Source: Plakobranchus ocellatus | Lineage: Eukaryota; Mollusca; Gastropoda; Plakobranchidae | DNA: 20,230 bases | Reading direction: 5' to 3' | NCBI GenBank assembly: GCA_019648995.1 | Contig: BLXT01004995.1 | Coordinates: 2,923,132-2,943,361 of the forward strand | Shown: piece by piece, positions 9,092 to 18,429 of the stretch | How the letters are laid out: each line of letters begins with the position of its first letter | Position numbering within the stretch: the stretch's first letter is position 1 | Translations under genes and position numbers: made by a program | Notes under the pieces: model-generated | Seen by the model: the letters and a program-made list of their open reading frames with translations, nothing else | Database searches by the model: none | What the model was told of the DNA's origin: nothing

Positions 9092-9185
9092 CTCAACATT
9101 CCCTCTTGCAATAACACTTAACGATTACAGTATTTTCGCTGTCAACGTTCTCTGTGATAAACCAGGGGGGCGGCACGCGTCCTAA
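9092..9185 (+). other. Candidate exon frame (weak)
   Basis: TTCCTTACTTTGATTCTGCAG is a good acceptor-like tract. The phase-2 frame after it has 30 codons, including LAITLNDYSIFAVNVLCDK, and ends at TAA 9183-9185. The last codons run into repeat family B and no convincing donor lies inside. It could be a terminal exon or chance; no family is recognised. Confidence 0.1.
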
Positions 9186-9336
9186 GGATCGATACTCAGT
9201 GCCATCCTGGGCAGAATCTTGAATACAGGGAATCAATCCGGTGACCGGAAAGTATCGGCCTAATTAAGGTTAACGCTACCAGAGTCCTGGGCTAGAATGT
9301 GCAGTCTTGCTAATCTTGTGTCGATAATTTGTTAAC
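9181..9336 (+). repeat. Interspersed repeat family B, copy 2
   Basis: Partner of 4229-4386, with the same block order: GGATCGATACTCA, AATCTTGA, GGGAATC, GGTGACCGGAAA, CCTAATT and TCGATAATTTGTTAA at the 3' end. This copy has GCGGCACGCGT directly upstream, possibly the remains of a tRNA-like head. Its origin is unknown. Confidence 0.6.
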
Positions 9337-9505
9337 AAATGCGATTTTTTTCTCTAAATGTCCTTGAGATTAACATTGCCTCTTTTATCTTTCACGCTTT
9401 TTTCTAATCTCTTAGATTTGCTTTTACTGATGTCTTTTGTGTTGACATCCTTATCCACCCGTCTCCTTCATCTCTCTGGATCTTTTCATTATATCTCCCT
9501 TGTTT

Positions 9506-9700
9506 CCCTCTCTCTCTTTCTCTCTCTCTCCCTCTCTCTCTCTTTCTCTCTCTCTTTCTTTCTCTCTCCCTCTCTCTCTTTCTCTCTCTCTTTCTTTCTC
9601 TCTCCCTCTCTATATATCTATCAATCTATCTATCTATTTATCTATCTATCCTTTGTATTTATCTATTTATCTGTCTCTTTCTCTGTCTCTCTTTTTTTTT
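9506..9700. repeat. Compound (CT)n / (TATC)n microsatellite
   Basis: CT/TTTCT-type units run from 9506 to about 9610, followed by TATC/TATT units (about 9612-9672) and more CT-rich sequence. Within it, blocks of CTTTCTCTCTCTCTTTCTTT recur, so the array has a higher-order unit. The Ser-Leu-Phe frames at 9358-9813 and 9500-9757 are artefacts. Confidence 0.95.
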
Positions 9701-9813
9701 CTTCCTCCCATTTATATTTTGTACTTTTCTGTTTGTCTGCCCATGGGATTTCTGTAGCTACAAGTTTTACAACTTTCTGCCTCTCTAAGCGCGTTGAAAG
9801 ATTAAAAAGTTAA

Positions 9814-10630
9814 GTTTTGTCTTTTCTCAGAACATGCAAAACTATTTAGACTTTTTACCAAGGACTTGATATAGATTATAGACTCAGAATACGTGCAGTG
9901 GTCACACCGCAAGTATTTATCTAGATTTTAAAATCGAGATCTTAAAAAACTCAATGATTACGTCTTGTCAAACAAGAAAAGAAAAACAGTTTGCATTCAT
10001 TTTTGTGATGAAAAAAGTTTTTACAAGCAAACCTTCACGGCGGTGGCCTAGCTTAGCTACAATATTAGGAAATCCAGTACGGGACCCGATAATTTACATC
10101 CTACCCAATATCCTCAACAGCTCCCCCTGTTTTTTGTTTTTTTTTAATTCCCCTTTAGATGAGACTATTTATAAAATGGAATATTCTGTTTCAGCTAGAA
10201 AAAAAAAACTTTTTTTTTGTCTGCGCTCTTTTGTATTCTTAAAACAAGCGACGAGAACTTCGAAAAATACTCAATAAATGGATTCGTTTTGGGATCTTTT
10301 GGGCTTATCAGAGAGTTGAAAAATACAGGCAACAGAAAAACATTTGGATAATACTCAAAATAAGTATTCATTTTTAGATCTAATTAGGCTTATCAGAAAA
10401 TTGAGCAAGTTTCTTTTTAGCTCTTGAGTAACCCCTTTTTGGGAGTTATTTAAAAAAAATTACGTAGAAATTTAGGTGGTCGGGTTCCAATTAAGTATAA
10501 TAATTCTTGTTGTCTCCTCCAGTGGCTTTCCCTACTGGGATAGCCAGCGCTGCGGCCCATAATTTACCCTTTCCAATTTCCTTCCAAGAGAAAATAACAG
10601 GCTGTATAAAAAAAGGGATGTCGTAAAAGT
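9814..10630. other. Non-coding stretch with one diverged duplication
   Basis: The open frame at 9954-10277 has no recognisable domain and crosses A and T runs. CGGCGGTGGCCTAGCTTAGC near 10037 faintly resembles a family A head, but no central domain follows. Confidence 0.5.
10268..10404 (+). repeat. Diverged direct duplication, about 83-base period
   Basis: The segment starting at 10268 (ATACTCAATAAATGGATTCG...GGCTTATCAGAGAGTTGA) aligns with the one at 10351 (ATACTCAAAATAAGTATTCA...GGCTTATCAGAAAATTGA). GGCTTATCAGA is conserved exactly and the rest has many substitutions, so it is an old local duplication. Confidence 0.6.
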
Positions 10631-10649
10631 AAAAAAAAAAAAAAAAAAA
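10631..10649 (+). repeat. Poly(A) run of 19
   Basis: A pure A19 homopolymer. It could be the tail of a retroposon inserted upstream, but no element head is recognisable before it. Confidence 0.85.
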
Positions 10650-10737
10650 GCAAAGCAACAAGGAAGAGTAAAACGAAGGAGATGCCGATTAACAATCACA
10701 ATGTTGCGATGAAAGAAATTTGTAACAGAGCGACAGA

Positions 10738-10751
10738 GAGTGAAAGTGGGA

Positions 10752-10807
<56 letters not shown>

Positions 10808-11246
10808 GGGGAGGATAGGACAGAGATATGAAAAAGGCCAATGAATGAAACAGTCACTGGAGAAAGATACAGATCGATAGTGAAAGATAAAGAGAACGAG
10901 ACAGAAAGATGCATTTACAGAGAGAAGAGAGAGAGAGAGTGAGAGAGAGAGAGAGAAAGAGAGTCAGAGACATAAAAGAGGCCTAGTGAAAGACAGTGGT
11001 AAAGCATTAAACAAATAAAGGCATTGACAAAGTATCTAACAGACAAATAAATAGAGATATCGATAGTTTGAATAGTAAAAGTCAGGAGAGGGAGAGAGAG
11101 AGAGAGTGAGAGAGAGAGAGAGAGTCAGAGACATGAAAGAGGCCTAGTTAAAGACAGAGGTAAAGCATTCAACAAATAAAGGCATTGACAAAGTATCTAA
11201 CAGACAAATAAATAGAGATATCGATAGTTTGAATAGTAAAAGTCAG

Positions 11247-11288
<42 letters not shown>

Positions 11289-11290
11289 CT
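10738..11290 (+). repeat. Higher-order tandem array: 161-base units alternating with (GA)n
   Basis: Two near-identical units lie at 10963-11123 and from 11124 on. Their first 124 bases (10963-11086 and 11124-11247) differ at only four positions by my comparison. Each unit is a unique segment (GTCAGAGACATRAAAGAGGC, through GATATCGATAGTTTGAATAG, to AAAGTCAGG) followed by a GA tract. A more diverged third unit is visible at about 10818-10920 (GACAGAGATATGAAAAAGGC, ATCGATAGTGAAAG), so the array probably grew in two rounds. GA tracts flank every unit. Confidence 0.9.
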
Positions 11291-12025
11291 AATAAGACAT
11301 AGAACCAGATAAACACAAAGACATCAACTCAAAAAGACATAAGCAAAGAGAGAAAGATTTTCCTTACTTTCAGCCTCCTCACCACTATGTGCCAAGTAAT
11401 GTCATGTTTTTCCCCCCAATTTTTTAATTTATTTTCATATTCGATTACTTGAAAGTGTAAAATATTTACCACAGCCACTGATATAAATCAAATGATGGAC
11501 AATACGCTCTTTGAAAAACTCTTTTTTAGAAAAATGTTACTGTAATTTTGCATTTGCAAATTTTTCAGGTTTTAGAATCAGGACAAAACAGAGTGTTGTT
11601 GAGAGTATAACTACAGGTAGCGAAACAATGTTTCTCTTACAATTTACATTATTAAATCTCATTGCATTCAATTATGGGGTACTTTACAAATTTCATTTAC
11701 TCAGACCAGTTTTTGGTGTATTGTTATACTTGAAACTGTCTATAAAAGCATAAGCTAATATATACAAATAATGCGGTGCATAATCGAATAAAAGATATAT
11801 CAGACTTGTAACTGACTGGCCAAAGTAAATGTTGCTGCTAGAAGGTCCTTTCTGTGAAATGGATTTTTGCTGTTGCAAATGATCAAAGAGGAATAAGTTT
11901 CATGAAAGGAAAAAAATAAAACAATGCAAAGAGAGGAAAACAGACTTCAACAAGGAATAACTGGACCGTGAGGAGGCCAGGCGCATTCTCCTTGGGTTTT
12001 CTGGCGAAATCAAAGTGTTGGGAAC
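11291..12025. other. Non-coding AT-rich stretch
   Basis: Open frames at 11511-11753 (plus) and 11693-11878 (minus) are AT-driven and show no domain. No other feature is seen. Confidence 0.5.
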
Positions 12026-12132
12026 AGCTGGTTTTCTCTCTGTCAGTAGAGAGGGAGATGTTGATCAGGATGCAAGCTGGTTTTCTCTGTCAGTAGAGAG
12101 GGAGATGTTGATCAGGATGCAAGCTGGTTTTC
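12026..12132 (+). repeat. 49/47-base tandem duplication
   Basis: AGCTGGTTTTCTCTCTGTCA... (12026-12074) is repeated at 12075-12121, identical except for one missing CT. AGCTGGTTTTC then starts a third, truncated unit at 12122. Near-identity points to a recent event. The open frame 12015-12428 runs through it and into a CT microsatellite and is not a credible gene. Confidence 0.95.
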
Positions 12133-12162
12133 AGAGCAGTTGTCCGCAAACATTTTGCACTG

Positions 12163-12210
12163 CAAGGTCGAAATTGCAATTGAAGTCTTGTGCATTCGAT
12201 ACACGGCGCC
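12163..12210 (+). repeat. Left arm of a 48-base inverted repeat
   Basis: Pairs with 12775-12822: 41 of 48 positions match after reverse complementing, including AAGTCTTGTGCATT and the end GGCGCC. The two arms enclose 564 bases with no coding region, including a CT microsatellite. They may be termini of a non-autonomous DNA transposon or two opposite copies of one short repeat. Confidence 0.85.
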
Positions 12211-12285
12211 ATTATAATTCCTTTCTCATTCTTTTGTGTCTTGTAATCTTTTTCTTTCTTTTTTTTAATTTCTTCCTCTCTTTCA

Positions 12286-12300
12286 ATCTCTCTCAGTCCT

Positions 12301-12346
<46 letters not shown>

Positions 12347-12385
12347 ACTCATTCTCTCCCTATCTATCTTGTATATCTCTCTCTC
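12286..12385. repeat. (CT)n microsatellite
   Basis: CT dinucleotides interrupted by CCC, TAT and CACTCATT. They lie inside the interval bounded by the 12163/12775 inverted repeat. Confidence 0.95.
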
Positions 12386-12774
12386 TGGCTTTTTTTTTCT
12401 TTTAATTGTTTTCGTAGGCATTGTTTGATCTGGGGCATTTGATTATATACATAGTTTTTCCATTAGTCCTCTAACTTTCTTTTGCTCTCATAGTTTGTCT
12501 TACTGTTTGATACTAATCCATTTTTGTAGCTGCAGAATTAGCCAAATGATTCTTTGATCCGTCAAGGTTTTAAAATCTTGCACTTGTTTTAGAGAACAAT
12601 TACAAGAAATAGATTGAGAACGACCTAAATAATTTTCGAAGTATCAGAATTATCGTATTAAGCTTCAAAAATATCTTGCGCATCTGATCGTGAAGCTGAG
12701 ACTTTTCCTCTTTTGGTGTAGACTATAAAACTAAAAATGAACAAGAGGCCTGACTGATTCATTTCACATAATGT

Positions 12775-12822
12775 GGCGCCATTAATCAAATGCACAAGAC
12801 TTTAACTGCAATTTTGACCTTG
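12775..12822 (-). repeat. Right arm of the 48-base inverted repeat
   Basis: Reverse complement of 12163-12210 at 41 of 48 positions. Starts with GGCGCC and contains AATGCACAAGACTT. The outer sequences beyond the arms do not match, so the repeat boundary on the CAAGG side is sharp. Confidence 0.85.
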
Positions 12823-15015
12823 ACTTATATGTTGAGGAAACAATATAAAAAAGTAGAGGGAGGTAGAATTTGGACTTCTAGACATAATCAGTGCACCCTT
12901 CCGCCATAAAATTGTGCGTTTGGTGTGCACGAAAACCTAATTGTGCATATTGTGCCTTGTTAATACATCTTTGCCGTAAAACTTTTTTTTTTCAATCTTA
13001 TTTTTTTTAATCTGAAACCTGATAACAAAAATTCAAATGCTTCATATAATTGCAATACGGCTGCATTCTTAAAATAATTTGGCTCTAGAATTCTGGGAGA
13101 TTGTTTTTTTTAATCTGTTTGAAGTACAAAAGGTCAAGAATTGAAAATCGAGTTGTGTGGTTCCGTATCAAAACGCAATGGCGGAATTACAGTAAATATG
13201 CGAAAGAATGTTTGGCCGAAGGCCATGGATTTCATTATTTACCGAAGAAACATGATAGGATTTTCTAGGATTTATTTTCAGAGAATTTGATTTTGGTACG
13301 GAGAGGCCGTGTGGCTGCATATTGCCATTTGGATTAGTTCCTTCTTCTGTTATTTATGAAGGAGTTAAAGTGAATTGAGAAAAAGCTTCCCCCAGGCTTG
13401 CTTATCAAGCTTGACATCAGCTTTTTAACTTTCGCCACGTTTTGGCCAAGAACGTATTTTCCGCTTGTACTTTTGTTGAATGTTTTAAAGATTCATTTTT
13501 TTCCCTCCAAGGAGTGTTTTTTTGTGCTCTTTCTACACTTGGTATTAATTCGATATCTGCATCGAGTATTTATATATCGCTATAAGCTTTTTCATCATTT
13601 CATTATTGATATTATCACCATCATCACCATCACTCCATCATCATGGTACGAGATAAAGTAGTTGTTTTTTTTTAATGTCTACATCAGCTGGTGAGTTTTT
13701 GTTTTGTTTTGTTTTGTTTTACATTTAAAGTAACAACAACTCATCTGTAAAAACAATTAGTTTAAATAGTATTGAAAATTGAAAATAAATAGTATGTGCT
13801 TAGTAAAGCAAACACTTTGAAGAATACGTAAAGACCTATGTAAATGTTTGTTGTTTTTACTTTATTCCTATTATTACCCAAGGATTAAAAACAAAGCTTG
13901 AAAGCTCTGTTATTTATCAAATGCTATTCTTATTTTGTGAAAACATATTTTGAAAGAAGTAGAAATCAAGTTTTAAGGGAATTCTCTTACAAATCTCTAT
14001 TTTATTAACTCTTAAACTGAAAAACTGAGCTCGAAATAGATTGAGAAAAGCTTTCAATCAATAGGTCTTGTAATTGCTTACTTTGTCTAACTCTTTGACA
14101 GCGGTTTACATATCAAAATAAAAAATAATTCTGAGTTTAAGTTTCCTGAGCACAATCTATGAGGAGATTGAAATATAATGTTTAAAGATGTTAAAGCCAG
14201 GCACATTACACATTTATTTCTTTGCTTTCTGGAGTTCTTTATATTCGAGCTTACTGAAGGAAAAATACTTATTTAATGTCACTTAACCATGTGACGGAAT
14301 CAACTGTAAATAGGCTCTACAGATTTGAGCCCTTCTTATTTGACAGTGGGTGAAAAATACTAGGGTCATTCAAATAATTCTTATTGATACCTATCTTTAC
14401 AAAATTAATATGGCTTACTTTGGTCTTATTTAATTATTTTCACTGCGTCAGTTACAAAAAAAATGTTTTCTTTTTATAAGTTGTGCCCTAAGAAAATGAA
14501 ATATCCCATAATGAAACGTTAAACTAGAACATCACTCATCCCAGACAACCTTTTGATCGTGGTACAACCTCAGAGGAGGGCTAACTCAGCCCCTTTAATC
14601 AATCTTTCACGAACTACTGACCGCAGCTTTGTGGAAAGAAAAAGGGTAAAAGCCTCACTCTTTTGCTCTCTCTTAAATGTTTGTAGAATTTCCTATCACC
14701 TTTCATTGATTCATCCAGGCAGGATTGTTAATTTTAGCACTTCCTCTCGTCAGAAATCGCGACGAAATCAAGATTTTCGGCTTTTTGGAGTTTTCTTTTT
14801 TTCTTAGAGTTGTTTCAAATTAAGAGAAACAAAGTCAAAATTCCTTTGAAGAGCTTCATTCATTAATTATTGATATTTTTCGAAACCCAGATTTAGTCTT
14901 TTTCGAAGGAAGGACCAGATAAGTTCACATAGATAGATCGGTAAAGTATCGCTGATAATCAGGCAGGTGGGTGGACTGAAAAAGAGTAATAAGAATGGAT
15001 AGATAGGACAATAAA
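12823..15015. other. Long AT-rich non-coding stretch
   Basis: Contains a small hairpin (AAAAAGCT at 13380-13387 with AGCTTTTT at 13419-13426), ATC/CAT triplets (about 13614-13642) and a (TTTTG)n run (about 13696-13720). Open frames at 13398-13661 and 14553-14807 show no domain I recognise. The latter lies in a GC-richer patch (about 14530-14770) that could be an eroded repeat. Confidence 0.5.
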
Positions 15016-15028
15016 TACAATATATGCG

Positions 15029-15237
15029 TACACAAACACACACAAAGACACACACACACACACAAATATGTATGTGTATGATCTTAATATATATATATGT
15101 ATATATATATAATGTTAGCCTGACCTAATCGTTGATGTGTTTCCCTAAATCGAGTACTTTTAATCCAAAATATTACTTTCCCATAGATCTTTTATATCAA
15201 TGTCTGTGTGTGTGTGTGTGTTTGTGTGTGTGTGTGG
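15029..15237. repeat. (CA)n, (TA)n, then (TG)n: inverted microsatellite pair
   Basis: CA-rich sequence (15029-15064) is followed by an AT/TA island (about 15066-15113) and, after 90 bases, by TG-rich sequence (15202-15237). The CA and TG tracts, including their TTT/AAA interruptions, are approximately reverse complements, so a hairpin or cruciform could form. Confidence 0.85.
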
Positions 15238-15330
15238 CTGGGCGCAGAGGAGAGGAACAACCGAGCGGCCAGACGCATAAAGATAGAATAATAGGTATGC
15301 GGATAGATGGGAAAATAAAAGCATAAGAGC

Positions 15331-15336
<6 letters not shown>

Positions 15337-15374
<38 letters not shown>
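15337..15374. repeat. (GA)n microsatellite
   Basis: A nearly pure GA run ending GAAAGAAAGAG. The minus-strand frames 15160-15561 and 15197-15469 read it as Leu-Ser repeats and are artefacts. Confidence 0.95.
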
Positions 15375-15378
<4 letters not shown>

Positions 15379-16465
15379 AAGAGTTTTGTGTAGTATGATA
15401 CTGATCAATAGAAGAAGCCCCAGACCTATTATTTTTATAAATATGGGACTTTGCACTACAGCACAACAAGTGCAGCTTGTTTTTCTCCTAAAAAATCTCA
15501 TTTTCCTGAATGATGAGTGAATAAAAAGCGATACATCAAACCACAGGTGCTCTCTTTCCAATTTTCTCCCTCTTCTGGAGCCATTACTTCAGTTCCTCTA
15601 TAAATAATCTCAACCTCACTTTAATTGTTACTGGGTTGTATTTCTCTTGGGATTCGAGAAAACCCTGCATGTCTATTGCACATTTCTCTGATGCATCAGA
15701 TATTTAAGAGACGTTAACCTGATTATTTTCCCCCCTCATTATAAACGTGCATAATGTATAATCAAATTTGCCCGACACGCTCATCAAATGAAACGTTTTT
15801 TTTTCTCCTAACTGAAACTTTTCATGCTATTGGTTATATTATACTGTACATCTACTTGATTCTTTGAACTTCTGAACGGATCACAGGTGTCATGTTGAGC
15901 AATTTTAAAAATAGTTAAAAAGCTAAGATGCTCAAATATATAATTATCTAGCCACGTTTCCATTCATAAAAAAAAAAAAATGTGCCAAAAATATGGTGTG
16001 CAGGAAACATTCAGTAACGATGAGATTAGATAGTATTTGATAAGAGCATGGATGATTCCTGTAAATGCTCATGAGAATTAGCCTTTTCTTCTTGTAGTGT
16101 GTAAGCATGTAAGCAATATTCGTAAAAATTCTTCATTGCCATCTGACTTTATTGTGAGTTTTTTAAAGTTGATTTTGGTTATATTTTCTGAATGTTTGAA
16201 TCTCACTTGCGACTTTTTAAAAAAATGTATTTTTTTTCCTTCATAGTTTTATAGTCATATCGTAACAATAGTTAACGTGGTTCTAACTTCGTTCTGTGTT
16301 GCCTCTGCTCTTAATTACTCTTGTTTTCTTTTAAGTCATAATCATCGTGTCCATCATAATGACTTCCTTCACTAGCGATCATGTTTTACATCGGTTATAT
16401 TCTTCTAATATGACTGTAGCTGAATCTTAAACACAAATAAAAAATTTGCCCTTTTTTATTTGCAG
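15375..16465. other. AT-rich non-coding stretch
   Basis: No gene is seen. TCTGATGCATCAGA (15687-15700) is a perfect 14-base palindrome. The right end is a polypyrimidine/TTTGCAG acceptor-like tract leading into the candidate exon at 16466. Confidence 0.5.
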
Positions 16466-16522
16466 ACTCCGCCAGCGACAATTTTGATTTTGAAGAAACT
16501 AAAGAAAAAATGTACATGAAAA
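16466..16522 (+). other. Candidate coding exon a (unrecognised product)
   Basis: CCCTTTTTTATTTGCAG is a strong acceptor-like tract ending at 16465. The phase-1 frame after it reads SASDNFDFEETKEKMYMK (18 codons), acidic and of balanced composition, unlike the AT-rich surroundings. Donor-like sites AAA/GTGAAA at 16523 and AAA/GTACAT at 16529 share the same phase. Without splicing the frame runs to TAA at 16609-16611. Joined to 18240 the phase matches: A at 16522 plus AA at 18240-18241 gives one Lys codon. No domain is recognised. Confidence 0.25.
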
Positions 16523-17523
16523 GTGAAAGTACATCATACTTGCAAAATTTTCCTCTGAAACAAATAGAAATTCGTTTGTTTTGTTGTTTTTTTTTTTCAG
16601 TATTTCTGTAACATTTTTTTTAAACACGTAGATTTTACAACGCTTTCAGAACTGAACGTATTCTAACTATTGATGCTATAAGTGGCTCCTCTATAAAGTC
16701 CGTTTGCCCCCCTTCATAACTCACAAGGAAATATAGCCCTTCTGATCAATCGATCCATACACAAGCTATCTACCATAAGTTTGCTGTGAGTATTTTCACA
16801 TCCACTTTTTTTTCTTTTAATTCTAATTTAAAACTCGTCTGCAGGATGTTTCTCCCGACTTCATAATTTATTTGCCCAGTTCTTTTTTTTTTCGCTGGTA
16901 TATTTTTTTTTAAAGCTTAGTGTTGTAACTTTTGTTTTGTATATGTAACTCATACTCACATTGTACATGCACACACACAAACACACACACAAACGCACAC
17001 ACGCACACACCTTATCCCAAAGCCAACGATTCTTCTGATAAACATCAAGATTTGTTTCTGTAAATTGGAACTTGGATCAAAGGTGACAAGAAATTAAGCA
17101 CGAAAATACCACACTCAAACAGCCGTTTTATGCAATGTGTATCGACAATTTTGTCTTTAAAACAGATCCGATTTACAGAAACATCATACTATTCTCAATG
17201 AATGCTACAACAATACTCATAAGTTTGCGCACTCGATCGAGGTTCTATTTATTACCTTGAATATGAAATTGAGATAAATGGTTTTTCTCTTGTATGCTTC
17301 ATTGAGCCATCCATCTGCGGCGCAGAAAAAAAGGAGAAAATAAGGAGGAACGGACGGCCGACGCTGGAAAAATGTATGTGTAATTCTAAAAGGGAAAAGC
17401 CATGAAAGTTGGTTTTTATACAGAGCTTTTTGGTGCATAGACACTTCGTGTGATTGCATTTGGAATTGGGATGAACACTTTTTTAGCATTCATTTTTGAA
17501 AAAAAATATGAAATATTTTTTTA
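16523..17523. other. AT-rich non-coding stretch
   Basis: Contains a CA microsatellite (about 16969-17009) and T runs. The minus-strand open frame at 17217-17489 has no recognisable domain. If the flanking candidate exons are real, this is intron. Confidence 0.5.
16969..17009. repeat. (CA)n microsatellite, imperfect
   Basis: CA units interrupted by AAACAC, CGCA and ACACG. Confidence 0.9.
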
Positions 17524-17893
17524 AAATTGTATGATTATGATATCAATCACATGATTACACAATATGTGAAAAAAAAACTCCTACTTTGTGTCCAAACATC
17601 ATTGAAATGGATATGCAATATATCAAAGAAAAAAACATTTGTATCTAAAAATGAGTGTGATTTATACAAATGGTGCTTTTAAAAAATTTATTTGGATAAA
17701 GAATATAAAATATAAAAAAAAAATTATGATTATGATATCAATCATATGATTACACAATGTGTGAAAAAAACCTCCTACTTTTTGTCATTTAACCATCATT
17801 GAAATGGATATGCAATATATCAAAGAAAAAGACATTTGTATCTAAAAATGAGTGAGATTTTTACATAATGGTGTTTTTTTTTTAAATGTATTT
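17524..17893 (+). repeat. Tandem dimer with 195-base period
   Basis: GATTATGATATCAATCA at 17533 recurs at 17728, and the similarity continues through TGATTACACAATRTGTGAAA, ATTGAAATGGATATGCAATA, ACATTTGTATCTAAAAATGA and ATGGTGYTTTT. Differences are scattered substitutions and small indels in homopolymers. It is non-coding and of unknown origin. Confidence 0.9.
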
Positions 17894-17951
17894 TATAGCA
17901 TCACATCAATTCATTCGGATAACTGTATTAGCGCTTCTGTTTCATAAAGAT

Positions 17952-18120
17952 TGGACTCTGGTGGCACAGTGGCTAGGGTAACCGCTCTGAGATCTGCAGG
18001 GGCTCTTTTGTCGGGGCTTCGAGTTCGTGACCCCCACCAACAATCTGACCTGATGAGGGCCTGCAAGCCTGAGATCACCGTGGTATTGGAGGGCTTTCTG
18101 CACAGAAATAAATACAAACT
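17952..18120 (+). mobile_element. tRNA-derived SINE-like element, family A copy 5 (best preserved)
   Basis: The A box TGGCACAGTGG (17962-17972) matches the polymerase III consensus. The B-box-like GCTTCGAGTTC lies at about 18016. The central domain at 18043-18078 reads TCTGACCTGATGAGGGCCTG then CAAGCCTGAGATCACC, the clearest version of the shared core. An AATAAATACAAACTT segment near 18105-18120 may be the 3' tail. Minus-strand frames at 17911-18127 are antisense to it. It would lie within the putative intron between 16522 and 18240. Confidence 0.8.
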
Positions 18121-18239
18121 TTAACATGCTGGGTTTTGCCTGGGTTTGTTTCCTGCTATTGTCACTAATCAGGTTGCCACCGTTTTTTATGCTGTTTTTT
18201 CTTTTCTTATAATAACTTTTTTCTTTGTTTTCTTATCAG

Positions 18240-18316
18240 AACCGAAAGTTAATTCTAATTCCTCCTCTAAGCCAACCAGTTCGACAAATTTCTGTAGTCA
18301 AAACAATCACATGTAA
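18240..18316 (+). other. Candidate terminal coding exon b (unrecognised product)
   Basis: A long pyrimidine tract (CTTTTTTCTTTGTTTTCTTA then TCAG, with AATAACT upstream as a possible branch point) ends at 18239. The phase-1 frame reads PKVNSNSSSKPTSSTNF and seven more residues, hydrophilic and Ser/Asn/Thr-rich. It ends in a double stop, TAATAA (18314-18319). AATAAA at 18424-18429 could be a poly(A) signal. The phase fits the exon at 16466-16522. A competing frame through the same region (18225-18428) is longer but reads through a CA repeat. Confidence 0.22.
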
Positions 18317-18429
18317 TAAGCACACAAACACACACACAACATTTTGGAAACATTATCCAATTAACCTTCTCAAAAATATGTATTTTAATATCAGCCCAGA
18401 CAAAACGAAAATAAAAAAAGATAAATAAA

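Noticed and set aside
9358..9813. 151-codon plus-strand open frame, the longest in the window
   Set aside because: Mostly Ser-Leu-Phe repeats from a CT microsatellite; flanking codons show no domain.
12015..12428. 137-codon plus frame
   Set aside because: Runs through a recent tandem duplication and a CT microsatellite; no domain.
15160..15561. 133-codon minus frame
   Set aside because: Its core is a GA/TG microsatellite read as Leu-Ser and Thr-His repeats.
17911..18127. Two minus-strand frames of 61-68 codons
   Set aside because: Antisense to the fifth family A SINE copy.
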